NCBI RefSeq assembly: GCF_029227915.1
Contig: NC_079887.1
Coordinates: 372,001-436,000 of the forward strand
DNA: 64,000 bases
DNA from: Hydractinia symbiolongicarpus
Lineage: Eukaryota > Cnidaria > Hydrozoa > Anthoathecata > Hydractiniidae
Direction: 5' to 3'
Part shown: in pieces, positions 50,501 to 63,439 of the stretch
How the letters are laid out: every line of letters begins with the position of its first letter
How positions within the stretch are numbered: position 1 is the first letter of the stretch
The notes under the pieces: generated by a model
Told to the model about the DNA's origin: nothing
Database searches by the model: none
Seen by the model: only the letters and a program-made list of their open reading frames with translations
Translations under genes and position numbers: made by a program

Positions 50501-51960
50501 TTTAATCGCCGGCAAACGAAAACCCGCGATTTCCCGTAAATTCCGGGCTTGGCTCGTATAGTCGAATGTATACAAAGAAAGTACCCTGTGAGTAAACTCA
50601 TTTCCAGAACGATTTTTTAAATTATTTTTTCACCACTAAAGCCCATGAGACTTGTAGTTTTTAAAATGTTTTCATTTTTGATGAGACGCTGAATAAAAGA
50701 AGTTTAATCGCCGGCAAACGAAAACCCGCGATTTCCCGTAAATCCCGGCTTGGCCCGTATAGTCAAAAGTATACAAAGAAAGTACCCAGGGAGTAAACTC
50801 ATTTCCCGAACGATTTTTTAAATTATTTTTTCACCACAAAAACGCCTGAGACTTGTAGTTTTCAAAAATGATTTCATTTTCGATGAGACGCTGAATAAAA
50901 GCAGTTTAATCGCCGGCAAACGAAAACCTGCGATTTCCCCAAATCCCGGGCTTGGCCCGTATAGTCGAATGTATACAAAGAAAGTACCCTGTGAGTAAAC
51001 TCATTTCCAGAACGATTTTTTAAATCATTTTTTCACCACTAAAACGCATAAGACTTGTAGTTTTTAAAAATGTTTTCATTTTTGATGAGACGCTGAATAA
51101 AAGAAGTTTAATCGCCTGCAAACGAAAACCCGCGATTTCCCGTAAATCCTGGCTTGGCCCGTATAGTCAAAAGTATACAAAGAAAGTAGAGTAAACTCAT
51201 TTCCCGAACGATTTTTTAAATTATTTTTTCACCACTAAAACGCATGAGACTTGTAGTTTTCAAAAATGTTTTCATTTTTGATGAGACGCTGAATAAAAGA
51301 AGTTTAATCGCCGGAAAACGAAAAACTGCGATTTCCCTAAATCCCGGACTCGGCCCGTATAATCAAAAGTATACAAAGAAAGTACCCAGGGAGTAAACTC
51401 ATTTCCCGAACGATTTTTTAAATTATTTTTTCACCACTAAAACGCATGAGACTTGTAGTTTTCAAAAATGTTTTCATTTTTGATGAGACGCTGAATAAAA
51501 GAAGTTTAATCGCCTGCAAACGAAAACCCGGGATTTCCCGTAAATCCCGGCTTAGCCCGTATAGTCAAAAGTATACAAAGAAAGTACCCAGGGAGTAAAC
51601 TCATTTCCCGAACGATTTTTTAAATTATTTTTTCACCACTAAAACGCATGAGACTTGTAGTTTTCAAAAATGTTTTCATTTTTGATGAGACGCTGAATAA
51701 AAGAAGTTTAATCGCCTGCAAACGAAAACCCGCGATTTCCCGTAAATCCCGGCTTAGCCCGTATAGTCAAAAGTATACAAAGAAAGTACCCAGGGAGTAA
51801 ACTCATTTCCCGAACGATTTTTTAAATTATTTTTTCACCACTAAAACGCATGAGACTTGTAGTTTTCAAAAATGTTTTCATTTTTGATGAGACGCTGAAT
51901 AAAAGAAGTTTAATCGCCTGCAAACGAAAACCCGCGATTTCCCGTAAATCCCGGCTTAGC
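47529..51960. repeat. 11-monomer tandem duplication (2 x 2216 bp)
   Basis: Units 47529-49744 and 49745-51960 are both 2216 bp. Shared rare variants stand exactly 2216 bp apart: aaattccggg (48321 and 50537), agtagag (48969 and 51185), ccggaaaacgaaaaac (about 49095 and 51311) and cccgggatttcccg (49311 and 51527). The first unit also matches zone C unit C4 at 3027 bp over most of its length. Confidence 0.88.
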
Positions 51961-54900
51961 CCGTATAGTCAAAAGTATACAAAGAAAGTACCCAGGGAGT
52001 AAACTCATTTCCCGAACGATTTTTTAAATTATTTTTTCACCACTAAAACGCATGAGACTTGTAGTTTTCAAAAATGTTTTCATTTTTAATGAGACGCTGC
52101 ATAAAAGAAGTTTAATCGCCGGCAAACGAAAACCCGCGATTTCCCGTAAATCCCGGGCTTGGCTCGTATAGTCGAATGTATACAAAGAAAGTACCCTGTG
52201 AGTAAACTCATTTCCAGAACGATTTTTTAAATTATTTTTTCACCACTAAAGCCCATGAGACTTGTAGTTTTTAAAAATGTTTTCATTTTTGATGAGACGC
52301 TGAATAAAAGAAGTTTAATCGCCGGCAAACGAAAACCCGCGATTTCCCGTAAATCCCGGCTTGGCCCGTATAGTCAAAAGTATACAAAGAAAGTACCCAG
52401 GGAGTAAACTCATTTCCCGAACGATTTTTTAAATTATTTTTTCACCACAAAAACGCCTGAGACTTGTAGTTTTCAAAAATGATTTCATTTTCGATGAGAC
52501 GCTGAATAAAAGCAGTTTAATCGCCGGCAAACGAAAACCTGCGATTTCCCCAAATCCCGGGCTTGGCCCGTATAGTCGAATGTATACAAAGAAAGTACCC
52601 TGTGAGTAAACTCATTTCCAGAACGATTTTTTAAATCATTTTTTCACCACTAAAACGCATAAGACTTGTAGTTTTTAAAAATGTTTACATTTTTTATGAG
52701 ACGCTGAATAAAAGAAGTTTAATCGCCGGCAAACGAAAACCCGCGATTTCCCGTAAATCCTGGCTTGGCCCGTATAGTCAAAAGTATACAAAGAAAGTAG
52801 AGTAAACTCATTTCCCGAACGATTTTTTAAATTATTTTTTCACCACTAAAACGCATGAGACTTGTAGTTTTCAAAAATGTTTTCATTTTTGATGAGACGC
52901 TGAATAAAAGCAGTTTAATCGCCGGCAAACGAAAAACTGCGATTTCCCTAAATCCCGGACTCGGCCCGTATAATCAAAAGTATACAAAGAAAGTACCCAG
53001 GGAGTAAACTCATTTCCCGAACGATTTTTTAAATTATTTTTTCACCACTAAAACGCATGAGACTTGTAGTTTTCAAAAATGTTTTCATTTTTGATGAGAC
53101 GCTGAATAAAAGAAGTTTAATCGCCTGCAAACGAAAACCCGCGATTTCCCGTAAATCCTGGCTTAGCCCGTATAGTCAAAAGTATACAAAGAAAGTACCC
53201 AGGGAGTAAACTCATTTCCCGAACGATTTTTTAAATTATTTTTTCACCACTAAAACGCATGAGACTTGTAGTTTTCAAAAATGTTTTCATTTTTGATGAG
53301 ACGCTGAATAAAAGCAGTTTAATTGCCGGCAAACGAAAACCTGCGATTTCCCTAAATCCCGGGCTTGGCCCGTATAGTCGAATGTATACAAAGAAAGTAC
53401 CCTGTGAGTAAACTCATTTCCAGAACGATTTTTTAAATCATTTTTTCACCACTAAAACGCATAAGACTTGTAGTTTTTAAAAATGTTTTCATTTTTGATG
53501 AGACGCTGAATAAAAGCAGTTTAATCGCCGGCAAACGAAAACCTGCGATTTCCCTAAATCTCGGACTCGGCCCTTATAGTCAAAAGTATACAAAGAAAGT
53601 ACCCAGGGAGTAAACTCATTTCCCGAACGATTTTTTAAATTATTTTTTCACCACTAAATCGCATGAGACTTGTAGTTTTCAAAAATGTTTTCATTTTTGA
53701 TGAGACGCTGAATAAAAGCAGTTTAATCGCCGGCAAACGAGAAACTGCGATTTCCCTAAATCCCGGACTCGGCCCGTATAATCAAAAGTATACAAAGAAA
53801 GTACCCAGGGAGTAAACTCATTTCCCGAACGATTTTTTAAATTATTTTTTCACCACTAAAACGCATGATACTTGTAGTTTTCAAAAATGTTTTCATTTTT
53901 GATGAGACGCTGAATAAAAGAAGTTTAATCGCCTGCAAACGAAAACCCGCGATTTCCCGTAAATCCCGGCTTAGCCCGTATAGTCAAAAGTATACAAAGA
54001 AAGTACCCAGGGAGTAAACTCATTTCCCGAACGATTTTTTAAATTATTTTTTCACCACTAAAACGCATGAGACTTGTAGTTTTCAAAAATGTTTCATTTT
54101 TAATGAGACGCTGAATAAAAGAAGTTTAATCGCCGGCAAATGAAAACCCGCGATTTCCCGTAAATCCCGGGCTTGGCTCGTATAGTCGAATGTATACAAA
54201 GAAAGTACCCTGTGAGTAAACTCATTTCCAGAACGATTTTTTAAATTATTTTTTCACCACTAAAGCCCATGAGACTTGTAGTTTTTAAAAATGTTTTCAT
54301 TTTTGATGAGACGCTGAATAAAAGAAGTTTAATCGCCGGCAAACGAAAACCCGCGATTTCCCGTAAATCCCGGCTTGGCCCGTATAGTCAAAAGTATACA
54401 AAGAAAGTACCCAGGGAGTAAACTCATTTCCCGAACGATTTTTTAAATTATTTTTTCACCACAAAAACGCCTGAGACTTGTAGTTTTCAAAAATGATTTC
54501 ATTTTCGATGAGACGCTGAATAAAAGCAGTTTAATCGCCGGCAAACGAAAACCTGCGATTTCCCTAAATCCCGGGCTTGGCCCGTATAGTCGAATGTATA
54601 CAAAGAAAGTACCCTGTGAGTAAACTCATTTCCAGAAGGATTTTTTAAATCATTTTTTCACCACTAAAACGCATAAGACTTGTAGTTTTTAAAAATGTTT
54701 TCATTTTTGATGAGACGCTGAATAAAAGAAGTTTAATCGCCGGCAAACGAAAACCCGCGATTTTCCGTAAATCCCGGCTTGGCCCGTATAGTCAAAAGTA
54801 TACAAAGAAAGTACCCAGGGAGTAAACTCATTTCCCGAACGATTTTTTAAATTATTTTTTCACCACTAAAACGCATGAGACTTGTAGTTTTCAAAAATGT

Positions 54901-55390
54901 TTTCATTTTTGATGAGACGCTGAATAAAAGAAGTTTAATCGCCGGCAAACGAAAACCCGCGATTTCCCGTAAATCACGGGCTTGGCACGTATAGTCGAAT
55001 GTATACAAAGAAAGTACCCTGTGAGTAAACTCATTTCCAGAACGATTTTTTAAATTATTTTTTCACCACTAAAGCCCATGAGACTTGTAGTTTTTAAAAA
55101 TGTTTTCATTTTTGATGAGACGCTGAATAAAAGCAGTTTAATCGCCGGCAAACGAGAAACTGCGATTTCCCTAAATCCCGGACTCGGCCCGTATAATCAA
55201 AAGTATACAAAGAAAGTACCCAGGGAGTAAACTCATTTCCCGAACGATTTTTTAAATTATTTTTTCACCACTAAAACGCATAAGACTTGTAGTTTTCAAA
55301 AATGTTTTCATTTTTGATGAGACGCTGAATAAAAGAAGTTGAATCGCCTGCAAACGAACACCCGCGATTTCCCGTAAATCCCGGCTTAGC
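51961..55390. repeat. 17-monomer unit, copy 1 (3430 bp)
   Basis: First of two 3430-bp units. Order: an aatgagacgctgc monomer, ggcttggctcg, aaagcccatgag, cgcctgag, aaatcatttttt, agtagag (52796), gtataatc, then a ccttatag monomer (53572), a 1-bp-deleted aatgtttcatt monomer (54088), a second cgcctgag set, an aaatcacggg monomer and a gtataatc monomer. Private changes against copy 2 include gctgcata, tttacatttttta, ggcaaatgaaaac, and gttgaatcg with gaacacccg. Confidence 0.88.
54003..54180 (+). repeat. 1-bp-deleted monomer, forerunner of the 9-bp deletion
   Basis: Here aatgttttcattttt is shortened to aatgtttcattttt (54088). The same variant is at 57518 and 59731. The 9-bp-deleted monomers of zone E read gtagttgtttcatt. 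They keep the three-T form after the deletion, so they derive from this variant and not from the full-length one. This gives a direction to the series. Coordinates cover most of one monomer. Confidence 0.75.
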
Positions 55391-58300
55391 CCGTATAGTC
55401 AAAAGTATACAAAGAAAGTACCCAGGGAGTAAACTCATTTCCCGAACGATTTTTTAAATTATTTTTTCACCACTAAAACGCATGAGACTTGTAGTTTTCA
55501 AAAATGTTTTCATTTTTAATGAGACGCTGAATAAAAGAAGTTTAATCGCCGGCAAACGAAAACCCGCGATTTCCCGTAAATCCCGGGCTTGGCTCGTATA
55601 GTCGAATGTATACAAAGAAAGTACCCTGTGAGTAAACTCATTTCCAGAACGATTTTTTAAATTATTTTTTCACCACTAAAGCCCATGAGACTTGTAGTTT
55701 TTAAAAATGTTTTCATTTTTGATGAGACGCTGAATAAAAGAAGTTTAATCGCCGGCAAACGAAAACCCGCGATTTCCCGTAAATCCCGGCTTGGCCCGTA
55801 TAGTCAAAAGTATACAAAGAAAGTACCCAGGGAGTAAACTCATTTCCCGAACGATTTTTTAAATTATTTTTTCACCACAAAAACGCCTGAGACTTGTAGT
55901 TTTCAAAAATGATTTCATTTTCGATGAGACGCTGAATAAAAGCAGTTTAATCGCCGGCAAACGAAAACCTGCGATTTCCCCAAATCCCGGGCTTGGCCCG
56001 TATAGTCGAATGTATACAAAGAAAGTACCCTGTGAGTAAACTCATTTCCAGAACGATTTTTTAAATCATTTTTTCACCACTAAAACGCATAAGACTTGTA
56101 GTTTTTAAAAATGTTTTCATTTTTTATGAGACGCTGAATAAAAGAAGTTTAATCGCCGGCAAACGAAAACCCGCGATTTCCCGTAAATCCTGGCTTGGCC
56201 CGTATAGTCAAAAGTATACAAAGAAAGTAGAGTAAACTCATTTCCCGAACGATTTTTTAAATTATTTTTTCACCACTAAAACGCATGAGACTTGTAGTTT
56301 TCAAAAATGTTTTCATTTTTGATGAGACGCTGAATAAAAGCAGTTTAATCGCCGGCAAACGAAAAACTGCGATTTCCCTAAATCCCGGACTCGGCCCGTA
56401 TAATCAAAAGTATACAAAGAAAGTACCCAGGGAGTAAACTCATTTCCCGAACGATTTTTTAAATTATTTTTTCACCACTAAAACGCATGAGACTTGTAGT
56501 TTTCAAAAATGTTTTCATTTTTGATGAGACGCTGAATAAAAGAAGTTTAATCGCCTGCAAACGAAAACCCGCGATTTCCCGTAAATCCTGGCTTAGCCCG
56601 TATAGTCAAAAGTATACAAAGAAAGTACCCAGGGAGTAAACTCATTTCCCGAACGATTTTTTAAATTATTTTTTCACCACTAAAACGCATGAGACTTGTA
56701 GTTTTCAAAAATGTTTTCATTTTTGATGAGACGCTGAATAAAAGCAGTTTAATTGCCGGCAAACGAAAACCTGCGATTTCCCTAAATCCCGGGCTTGGCC
56801 CGTATAGTCGAATGTATACAAAGAAAGTACCCTGTGAGTAAACTCATTTCCAGAACGATTTTTTAAATCATTTTTTCACCACTAAAACGCATAAGACTTG
56901 TAGTTTTTAAAAATGTTTTCATTTTTGATGAGACGCTGAATAAAAGCAGTTTAATCGCCGGCAAACGAAAACCTGCGATTTCCCTAAATCTCGGACTCGG
57001 CCCTTATAGTCAAAAGTATACAAAGAAAGTACCCAGGGAGTAAACTCATTTCCCGAACGATTTTTTAAATTATTTTTTCACCACTAAATCGCATGAGACT
57101 TGTAGTTTTCAAAAATGTTTTCATTTTTGATGAGACGCTGAATAAAAGCAGTTTAATCGCCGGCAAACGAGAAACTGCGATTTCCCTAAATCCCGGACTC
57201 GGCCCGTATAATCAAAAGTATACAAAGAAAGTACCCAGGGAGTAAACTCATTTCCCGAACGATTTTTTAAATTATTTTTTCACCACTAAAACGCATGATA
57301 CTTGTAGTTTTCAAAAATGTTTTCATTTTTGATGAGACGCTGAATAAAAGAAGTTTAATCGCCTGCAAACGAAAACCCGCGATTTCCCGTAAATCCCGGC
57401 TTAGCCCGTATAGTCAAAAGTATACAAAGAAAGTACCCAGGGAGTAAACTCATTTCCCGAACGATTTTTTAAATTATTTTTTCACCACTAAAACGCATGA
57501 GACTTGTAGTTTTCAAAAATGTTTCATTTTTAATGAGACGCTGAATAAAAGAAGTTTAATCGCCGGCAAACGAAAACCCGCGATTTCCCGTAAATCCCGG
57601 GCTTGGCTCGTATAGTCGAATGTATACAAAGAAAGTACCCTGTGAGTAAACTCATTTCCAGAACGATTTTTTAAATTATTTTTTCACCACTAAAGCCCAT
57701 GAGACTTGTAGTTTTTAAAAATGTTTTCATTTTTGATGAGACGCTGAATAAAAGAAGTTTAATCGCCGGCAAACGAAAACCCGCGATTTCCCGTAAATCC
57801 CGGCTTGGCCCGTATAGTCAAAAGTATACAAAGAAAGTACCCAGGGAGTAAACTCATTTCCCGAACGATTTTTTAAATTATTTTTTCACCACAAAAACGC
57901 CTGAGACTTGTAGTTTTCAAAAATGATTTCATTTTCGATGAGACGCTGAATAAAAGCAGTTTAATCGCCGGCAAACGAAAACCTGCGATTTCCCTAAATC
58001 CCGGGCTTGGCCCGTATAGTCGAATGTATACAAAGAAAGTACCCTGTGAGTAAACTCATTTCCAGAAGGATTTTTTAAATCATTTTTTCACCACTAAAAC
58101 GCATAAGACTTGTAGTTTTTAAAAATGTTTTCATTTTTGATGAGACGCTGAATAAAAGAAGTTTAATCGCCGGCAAACGAAAACCCGCGATTTTCCGTAA
58201 ATCCCGGCTTGGCCCGTATAGTCAAAAGTATACAAAGAAAGTACCCAGGGAGTAAACTCATTTCCCGAACGATTTTTTAAATTATTTTTTCACCACTAAA

Positions 58301-58820
58301 ACGCATGAGACTTGTAGTTTTCAAAAATGTTTTCATTTTTGATGAGACGCTGAATAAAAGAAGTTTAATCGCCGGCAAACGAAAACCCGCGATTTCCCGT
58401 AAATCACGGGCTTGGCACGTATAGTCGAATGTATACAAAGAAAGTACCCTGTGAGTAAACTCATTTCCAGAACGATTTTTTAAATTATTTTTTCACCACT
58501 AAAGCCCATGAGACTTGTAGTTTTTAAAAATGTTTTCATTTTTGATGAGACGCTGAATAAAAGCAGTTTAATCGCCGGCAAACGAGAAACTGCGATTTCC
58601 CTAAATCCCGGACTCGGCCCGTATAATCAAAAGTATACAAAGAAAGTACCCAGGGAGTAAACTCATTTCCCGAACGATTTTTTAAATTATTTTTTCACCA
58701 CTAAAACGCATAAGACTTGTAGTTTTCAAAAATGTTTTCATTTTTGATGAGACGCTGAATAAAAGAAGTTTAATCGCCTGCAAACGAAAACCCGCCATTT
58801 CCCGTAAATCCCGGCTTAGC
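55391..58820. repeat. 17-monomer unit, copy 2 (3430 bp)
   Basis: Matches 51961-55390 at a constant offset of 3430 bp: agtagag at 56226, ccttatag at 57002, aatgtttcatt at 57518. By eye I found only about half a dozen substitutions and no indel between the copies, that is above 99.5% identity, although single monomers within a copy differ far more. The last seven monomers (57406-58820) are copied again at 59619-61033. Confidence 0.88.
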
Positions 58821-59618
58821 CCGTATAGTCAAAAGTATACAAAGAAAGTACCCAGGGAGTAAACTCATTTCCCGAACGATTTTTTAAATTATTTTTTCAC
58901 CACTAAAACGCATGAGACTTGTAGTTGTTTCATTTTTAATGAGACGCTGAATAAAAGAAGTTTAATCGCCGGCAAACGAAAACCTGCGATTTCCCTAAAT
59001 CTCGGACTCGGCCCTTATAGTCAAAAGTATACAAAGAAAGTACCCAGGGAGTAAACTCATTTCCCGAACGATTTTTTAAATCATTTTTTCACCACTAAAA
59101 CGCATAAGACTTGTAGTTTTTAAAAATGTTTTCATTTTTGATGAGACGCTGAATAAAAGCAGTTTAATCGCCGGCAAACGAAAACCTGCGATTTCCCTAA
59201 ATCTCGGACTCGGCCCTTATAGTCAAAAGTATACAAAGAAAGTACCCAGGGAGTAAACTCATTTCCCGAACGATTTTTTAAATTATTTTTTCACCACTAA
59301 ATCGCATGAGACTTGTAGTTTTCAAAAATGTTTTCATTTTTGATGAGACGCTGAATAAAAGCAGTTTAATCGCCGGCAAACGAAAAACTGCGATTTCCCT
59401 AAATCCCGGACTCGGCCCGTATAATCAAAAGTATACAAAGAAAGTACCCAGGGAGTAAACTCATTTCCCGAACGATTTTTTAAATTATTTTTTCACCACT
59501 AAAACGCATGAGACTTGTAGTTTTCAAGAATGTTTTCATTTTTGATGAGACGCTGAATAAAAGAAGTTTAATCGCCTGCAAACGAAAACCCGCGATTTCC
59601 CGTAAATCCCGGCTTAGC

Positions 59619-61033
59619 CCGTATAGTCAAAAGTATACAAAGAAAGTACCCAGGGAGTAAACTCATTTCCCGAACGATTTTTTAAATTATTTTTTCACCA
59701 CTAAAACGCATGAGACTTGTAGTTTTCAAAAATGTTTCATTTTTAATGAGACGCTGAATAAAAGAAGTTTAATCGCCGGCAAACGAAAACCCGCGATTTC
59801 CCGTAAATCCCGGGCTTGGCTCGTATAGTCGAATGTATACAAAGAAAGTACCCTGTGAGTAAACTCATTTCCAGAACGATTTTTTAAATTATTTTTTCAC
59901 CACTAAAGCCCATGAGACTTGTAGTTTTTAAAAATGTTTTCATTTTTGATGAGACGCTGAATAAAAGAAGTTTAATCGCCGGCAAACGAAAACCCGCGAT
60001 TTCCCGTAAATCCCGGCTTGGCCCGTATAGTCAAAAGTATACAAAGAAAGTACCCAGGGAGTAAACTCATTTCCCGAACGATTTTTTAAATTATTTTTTC
60101 ACCACAAAAACGCCTGAGACTTGTAGTTTTCAAAAATGATTTCATTTTCGATGAGACGCTGAATAAAAGCAGTTTAATCGCCGGCAAACGAAAACCTGCG
60201 ATTTCCCTAAATCCCGGGCTTGGCCCGTATAGTCTAATGTATACAAAGAAAGTACCCTGTGAGTAAACTCATTTCCAGAAGGATTTTTTAAATCATTTTT
60301 TCACCACTAAAACGCATAAGACTTGTAGTTTTTAAAAATGTTTTCATTTTTGATGAGACGCTGAATAAAAGAAGTTTAATCGCCGGCAAACGAAAACCCG
60401 CGATTTTCCGTAAATCCCGGCTTGGCCCGTATAGTCAAAAGTATACAAAGAAAGTACCCAGGGAGTAAACTCATTTCCCGAACGATTTTTTAAATTATTT
60501 TTTCACCACTAAAACGCATGAGACTTGTAGTTTTCAAAAATGTTTTCATTTTTGATGAGACGCTGAATAAAAGAAGTTTAATCGCCGGCAAACGAAAACC
60601 CGCGATTTCCCGTAAATCACGGGCTTGGCACGTATAGTCGAATGTATACAAAGAAAGTACCCTGTGAGTAAACTCATTTCCAGAACGATTTTTTAAATTA
60701 TTTTTTCACCACTAAAGCCCATGAGACTTGTAGTTTTTAAAAATGTTTTCATTTTTGATGAGACGCTGAATAAAAGCAGTTTAATCGCCGGCAAACGAGA
60801 AACTGCGATTTCCCTAAATCCCGGACTCGGCCCGTATAATCAAAAGTATACAAAGAAAGTACCCAGGGAGTAAACTCATTTCCCGAACGATTTTTTAAAT
60901 TATTTTTTCACCACTAAAACGCATAAGACTTGTAGTTTTCAAAAATGTTTTCATTTTTGATGAGACGCTGAATAAAAGAAGTTTAATCGCCTGCAAACGA
61001 AAACCCGCCATTTCCCGTAAATCCCGGCTTAGC
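59619..61033. repeat. 7-monomer copy of the end of zone D (1415 bp)
   Basis: This block repeats 57406-58820 at an offset of 2213 bp with the same 1415-bp length. It includes the 1-bp-deleted aatgtttcatt monomer (57518 and 59731), the gaaggatt monomer, aaatcacggg and aaacccgccatttcccg. A private change is gtctaatg for gtcgaatg near 60233. Confidence 0.85.
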
Positions 61034-63035
61034 CCGTATAGTCAAAAGTATACAAAGAAAGTACCCAGGGAGTAAACTCATTTCCCGAACGATTTTTTAA
61101 ATTATTTTTTCACCACTAAAACGCATGAGACTTGTAGTTGTTTCATTTTTAATGAGACGCTGAATAAAAGAAGTTTAATCGCCGGCAAACGAAAACCCGC
61201 GATTTCCCGTAAATCCCGGGCTTGGCTCGTATAGTCGAATGTATACAAAGAAAGTACCCTGTGAGTAAACTCATTTCCAGAACGATTTTTTAAATTATTT
61301 TTTCACCACTAAAGCCCATGAGACTTGTAGTTTTTAAAAATGTTTTCATTTTTGATGAGACGCTGAATAAAAGAAGTTTAATCGCCGGCAAACGAAAACC
61401 CGCGATTTCCCGTAAATCCCGGCTTGGCCCGTATAGTCAAAAGTATACAAAGAAAGTACCCAGGGAGTAAACTCATTTCCCGAACGATTTTTTAAATTAT
61501 TTTTTCACCACAAAAACGCCTGAGACTTGTAGTTTTCAAAAATGATTTCATTTTCGATGAGACGCTGAATAAAAGCAGTTTAATCGCCGGCAAACGAAAA
61601 CCTGCGATTTCCCTAAATCCCGGGCTTGGCCGTATAGTCGAATGTATACAAAGAAAGTACCCTGTGAGTAAACTCATTTCCAGAACGATTTTTTAAATCA
61701 TTTTTTCACCACTAAAACGCATAAGACTTGTAGTTTTTAAAAATGTTTTCATTTTTGATGAGACGCTGAATAAAAGAAGTTTAATCGCCGGCAAACGAAA
61801 ACCCGCGATTTCCCGTAAATCCCGGCTTGGCCCGTATAGTCAAAAGTATACAAAGAAAGTACCCAGGGAGTAAACTCATTTCCCGAACGATTTTTTAAAT
61901 TATTTTTTCACCACTAAAACGCATGAGACTTGTAGTTTTCAAAAATGTTTTCATTTTTGATGAGACGCTGAATAAAAGAAGTTTAATCGCCGGCAAACGA
62001 AAACCCGCGATTTCCCGTAAATCACGGGCTTGGCACGTATAGTCGAATGTATACAAAGAAAGTACCCTGTGAGTAAACTCATTTCCAGAACGATTTTTTA
62101 AATTATTTTTTCACCACTAAAACGCATGAGACTTGTAGTTGTTTCATTTTTAATGAGACGCTGAATAAAAGAAGTTTAATCGCCGGCAAACGAAAACCCG
62201 CGATTTCCCGTAAATCCCGGGCTTGGCTCGTATAGTCGAATGTATACAAAGAAAGTACCCTGTGAGTAAACTCATTTCCAGAACGATTTTTTAAATTATT
62301 TTTTCACCACTAAAGCCCATGAGACTTGTAGTTTTTAAAAATGTTTTCATTTTTGATGAGACGCTGAATAAAAGAAGTTTAATCGCCGGCAAACGAAAAC
62401 CCGCGATTTCCCGTAAATCCCGGCTTGGCCCGTATAGTCAAAAGTATACAAAGAAAGTACCCAGGGAGTAAACTCATTTCCCGAACGATTTTTTAAATTA
62501 TTTTTTCACCACAAAAACGCCTGAGACTTGTAGTTTTCAAAAATGATTTCATTTTCGATGAGACGCTGAATAAAAGCAGTTTAATCGCCGGCAAACGAAA
62601 ACCTGCGATTTCCCTAAATCCCGGGCTTGGCCGTATAGTCGAATGTATACAAAGAAAGTACCCTGTGAGTAAACTCATTTCCAGAACGATTTTTTAAATC
62701 ATTTTTTCACCACTAAAACGCATAAGACTTGTAGTTTTTAAAAATGTTTTCATTTTTGATGAGACGCTGAATAAAAGAAGTTTAATCGCCGGCAAACGAA
62801 AACCCGCGATTTCCCGTAAATCCCGGCTTGGCCCGTATAGTCAAAAGTATACAAAGAAAGTACCCAGGGAGTAAACTCATTTCCCGAACGATTTTTTAAA
62901 TTATTTTTTCACCACTAAAACGCATGAGACTTGTAGTTTTCAAAAATGTTTTCATTTTTGATGAGACGCTGAATAAAAGAAGTTTAATCGCCGGCAAACG
63001 AAAACCCGCGATTTCCCGTAAATCACGGGCTTGGC
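61034..63035. repeat. 5-monomer tandem duplication (2 x 1001 bp)
   Basis: Units 61034-62034 and 62035-63035 are both 1001 bp, each made of one 193-bp gtagttgtttcatt monomer and four others. Matching landmarks are gtagttg (61134 and 62135), aaagcccatgag (about 61312 and 62313), a 1-bp loss giving ggcttggccgtat (61630 and 62631), and aaatcacggg (62020 and 63021). The first monomers differ at their left ends (ccgtatagtcaaaag against acgtatagtcgaatg), so the exchange point lies inside that monomer. Confidence 0.88.
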
Positions 63036-63439
63036 ACGTATAGTCGAATGTATACAAAGAAAGTACCCTGTGAGTAAACTCATTTCCAGAACGATTTTTT
63101 AAATTATTTTTTCACCACTAAAGCCCATGAGACTTGTAGTTTTTAAAAATGTTTTCATTTTTGATGAGACGCTGAATAAAAGCAGTTTAATCGCCGGCAA
63201 ACGAAAACCTGCGATTTCCCTAAATCTCGGACTCGGCCCTTATAGTCAAAAGTATACAAAGAAAGTACCCAGGGAGTAAACTCATTTCCCGAACGATTTT
63301 TTAAATTATTTTTTCACCACTAAAACGCATGAGACTTGTAGTTTTCAAAAATGTTTTCATTTTTGATGAGACGCTGAATAAAAGCAGTTTAATCGCCGGC
63401 AAACGAAAACCTGCGATTTCCCTAAATCCCGGACTCGGC

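Larger units (their letters stand above)
46517..58820. repeat. Zone D: cassette-free higher-order domain
   Basis: About 61 monomers. After the remnant 46517-47528 the zone tiles without remainder as 47529-49744, 49745-51960, 51961-55390 and 55391-58820. It lacks the R segment and is dominated by cttagcccg monomers, gtataatc monomers and the ggcttggctcg / aaagcccatgag / cgcctgag / aaatcatttttt / agtagag run. Variation between copies is very low, so this is among the most recently amplified parts of the window. Confidence 0.85.
58821..63439. repeat. Zone E: terminal higher-order domain with 9-bp-deleted monomers
   Basis: About 23 monomers: a 4-monomer opening (58821-59618) with two ccttatag monomers (59013 and about 59215), a 7-monomer copy of the end of zone D (59619-61033), two 1001-bp units, and two closing monomers (63036-63439), the second opening ccttatag. 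The zone is marked by gtagttgtttcatt monomers, about 193 bp long, at 58921, 61134 and 62135. Confidence 0.82.
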
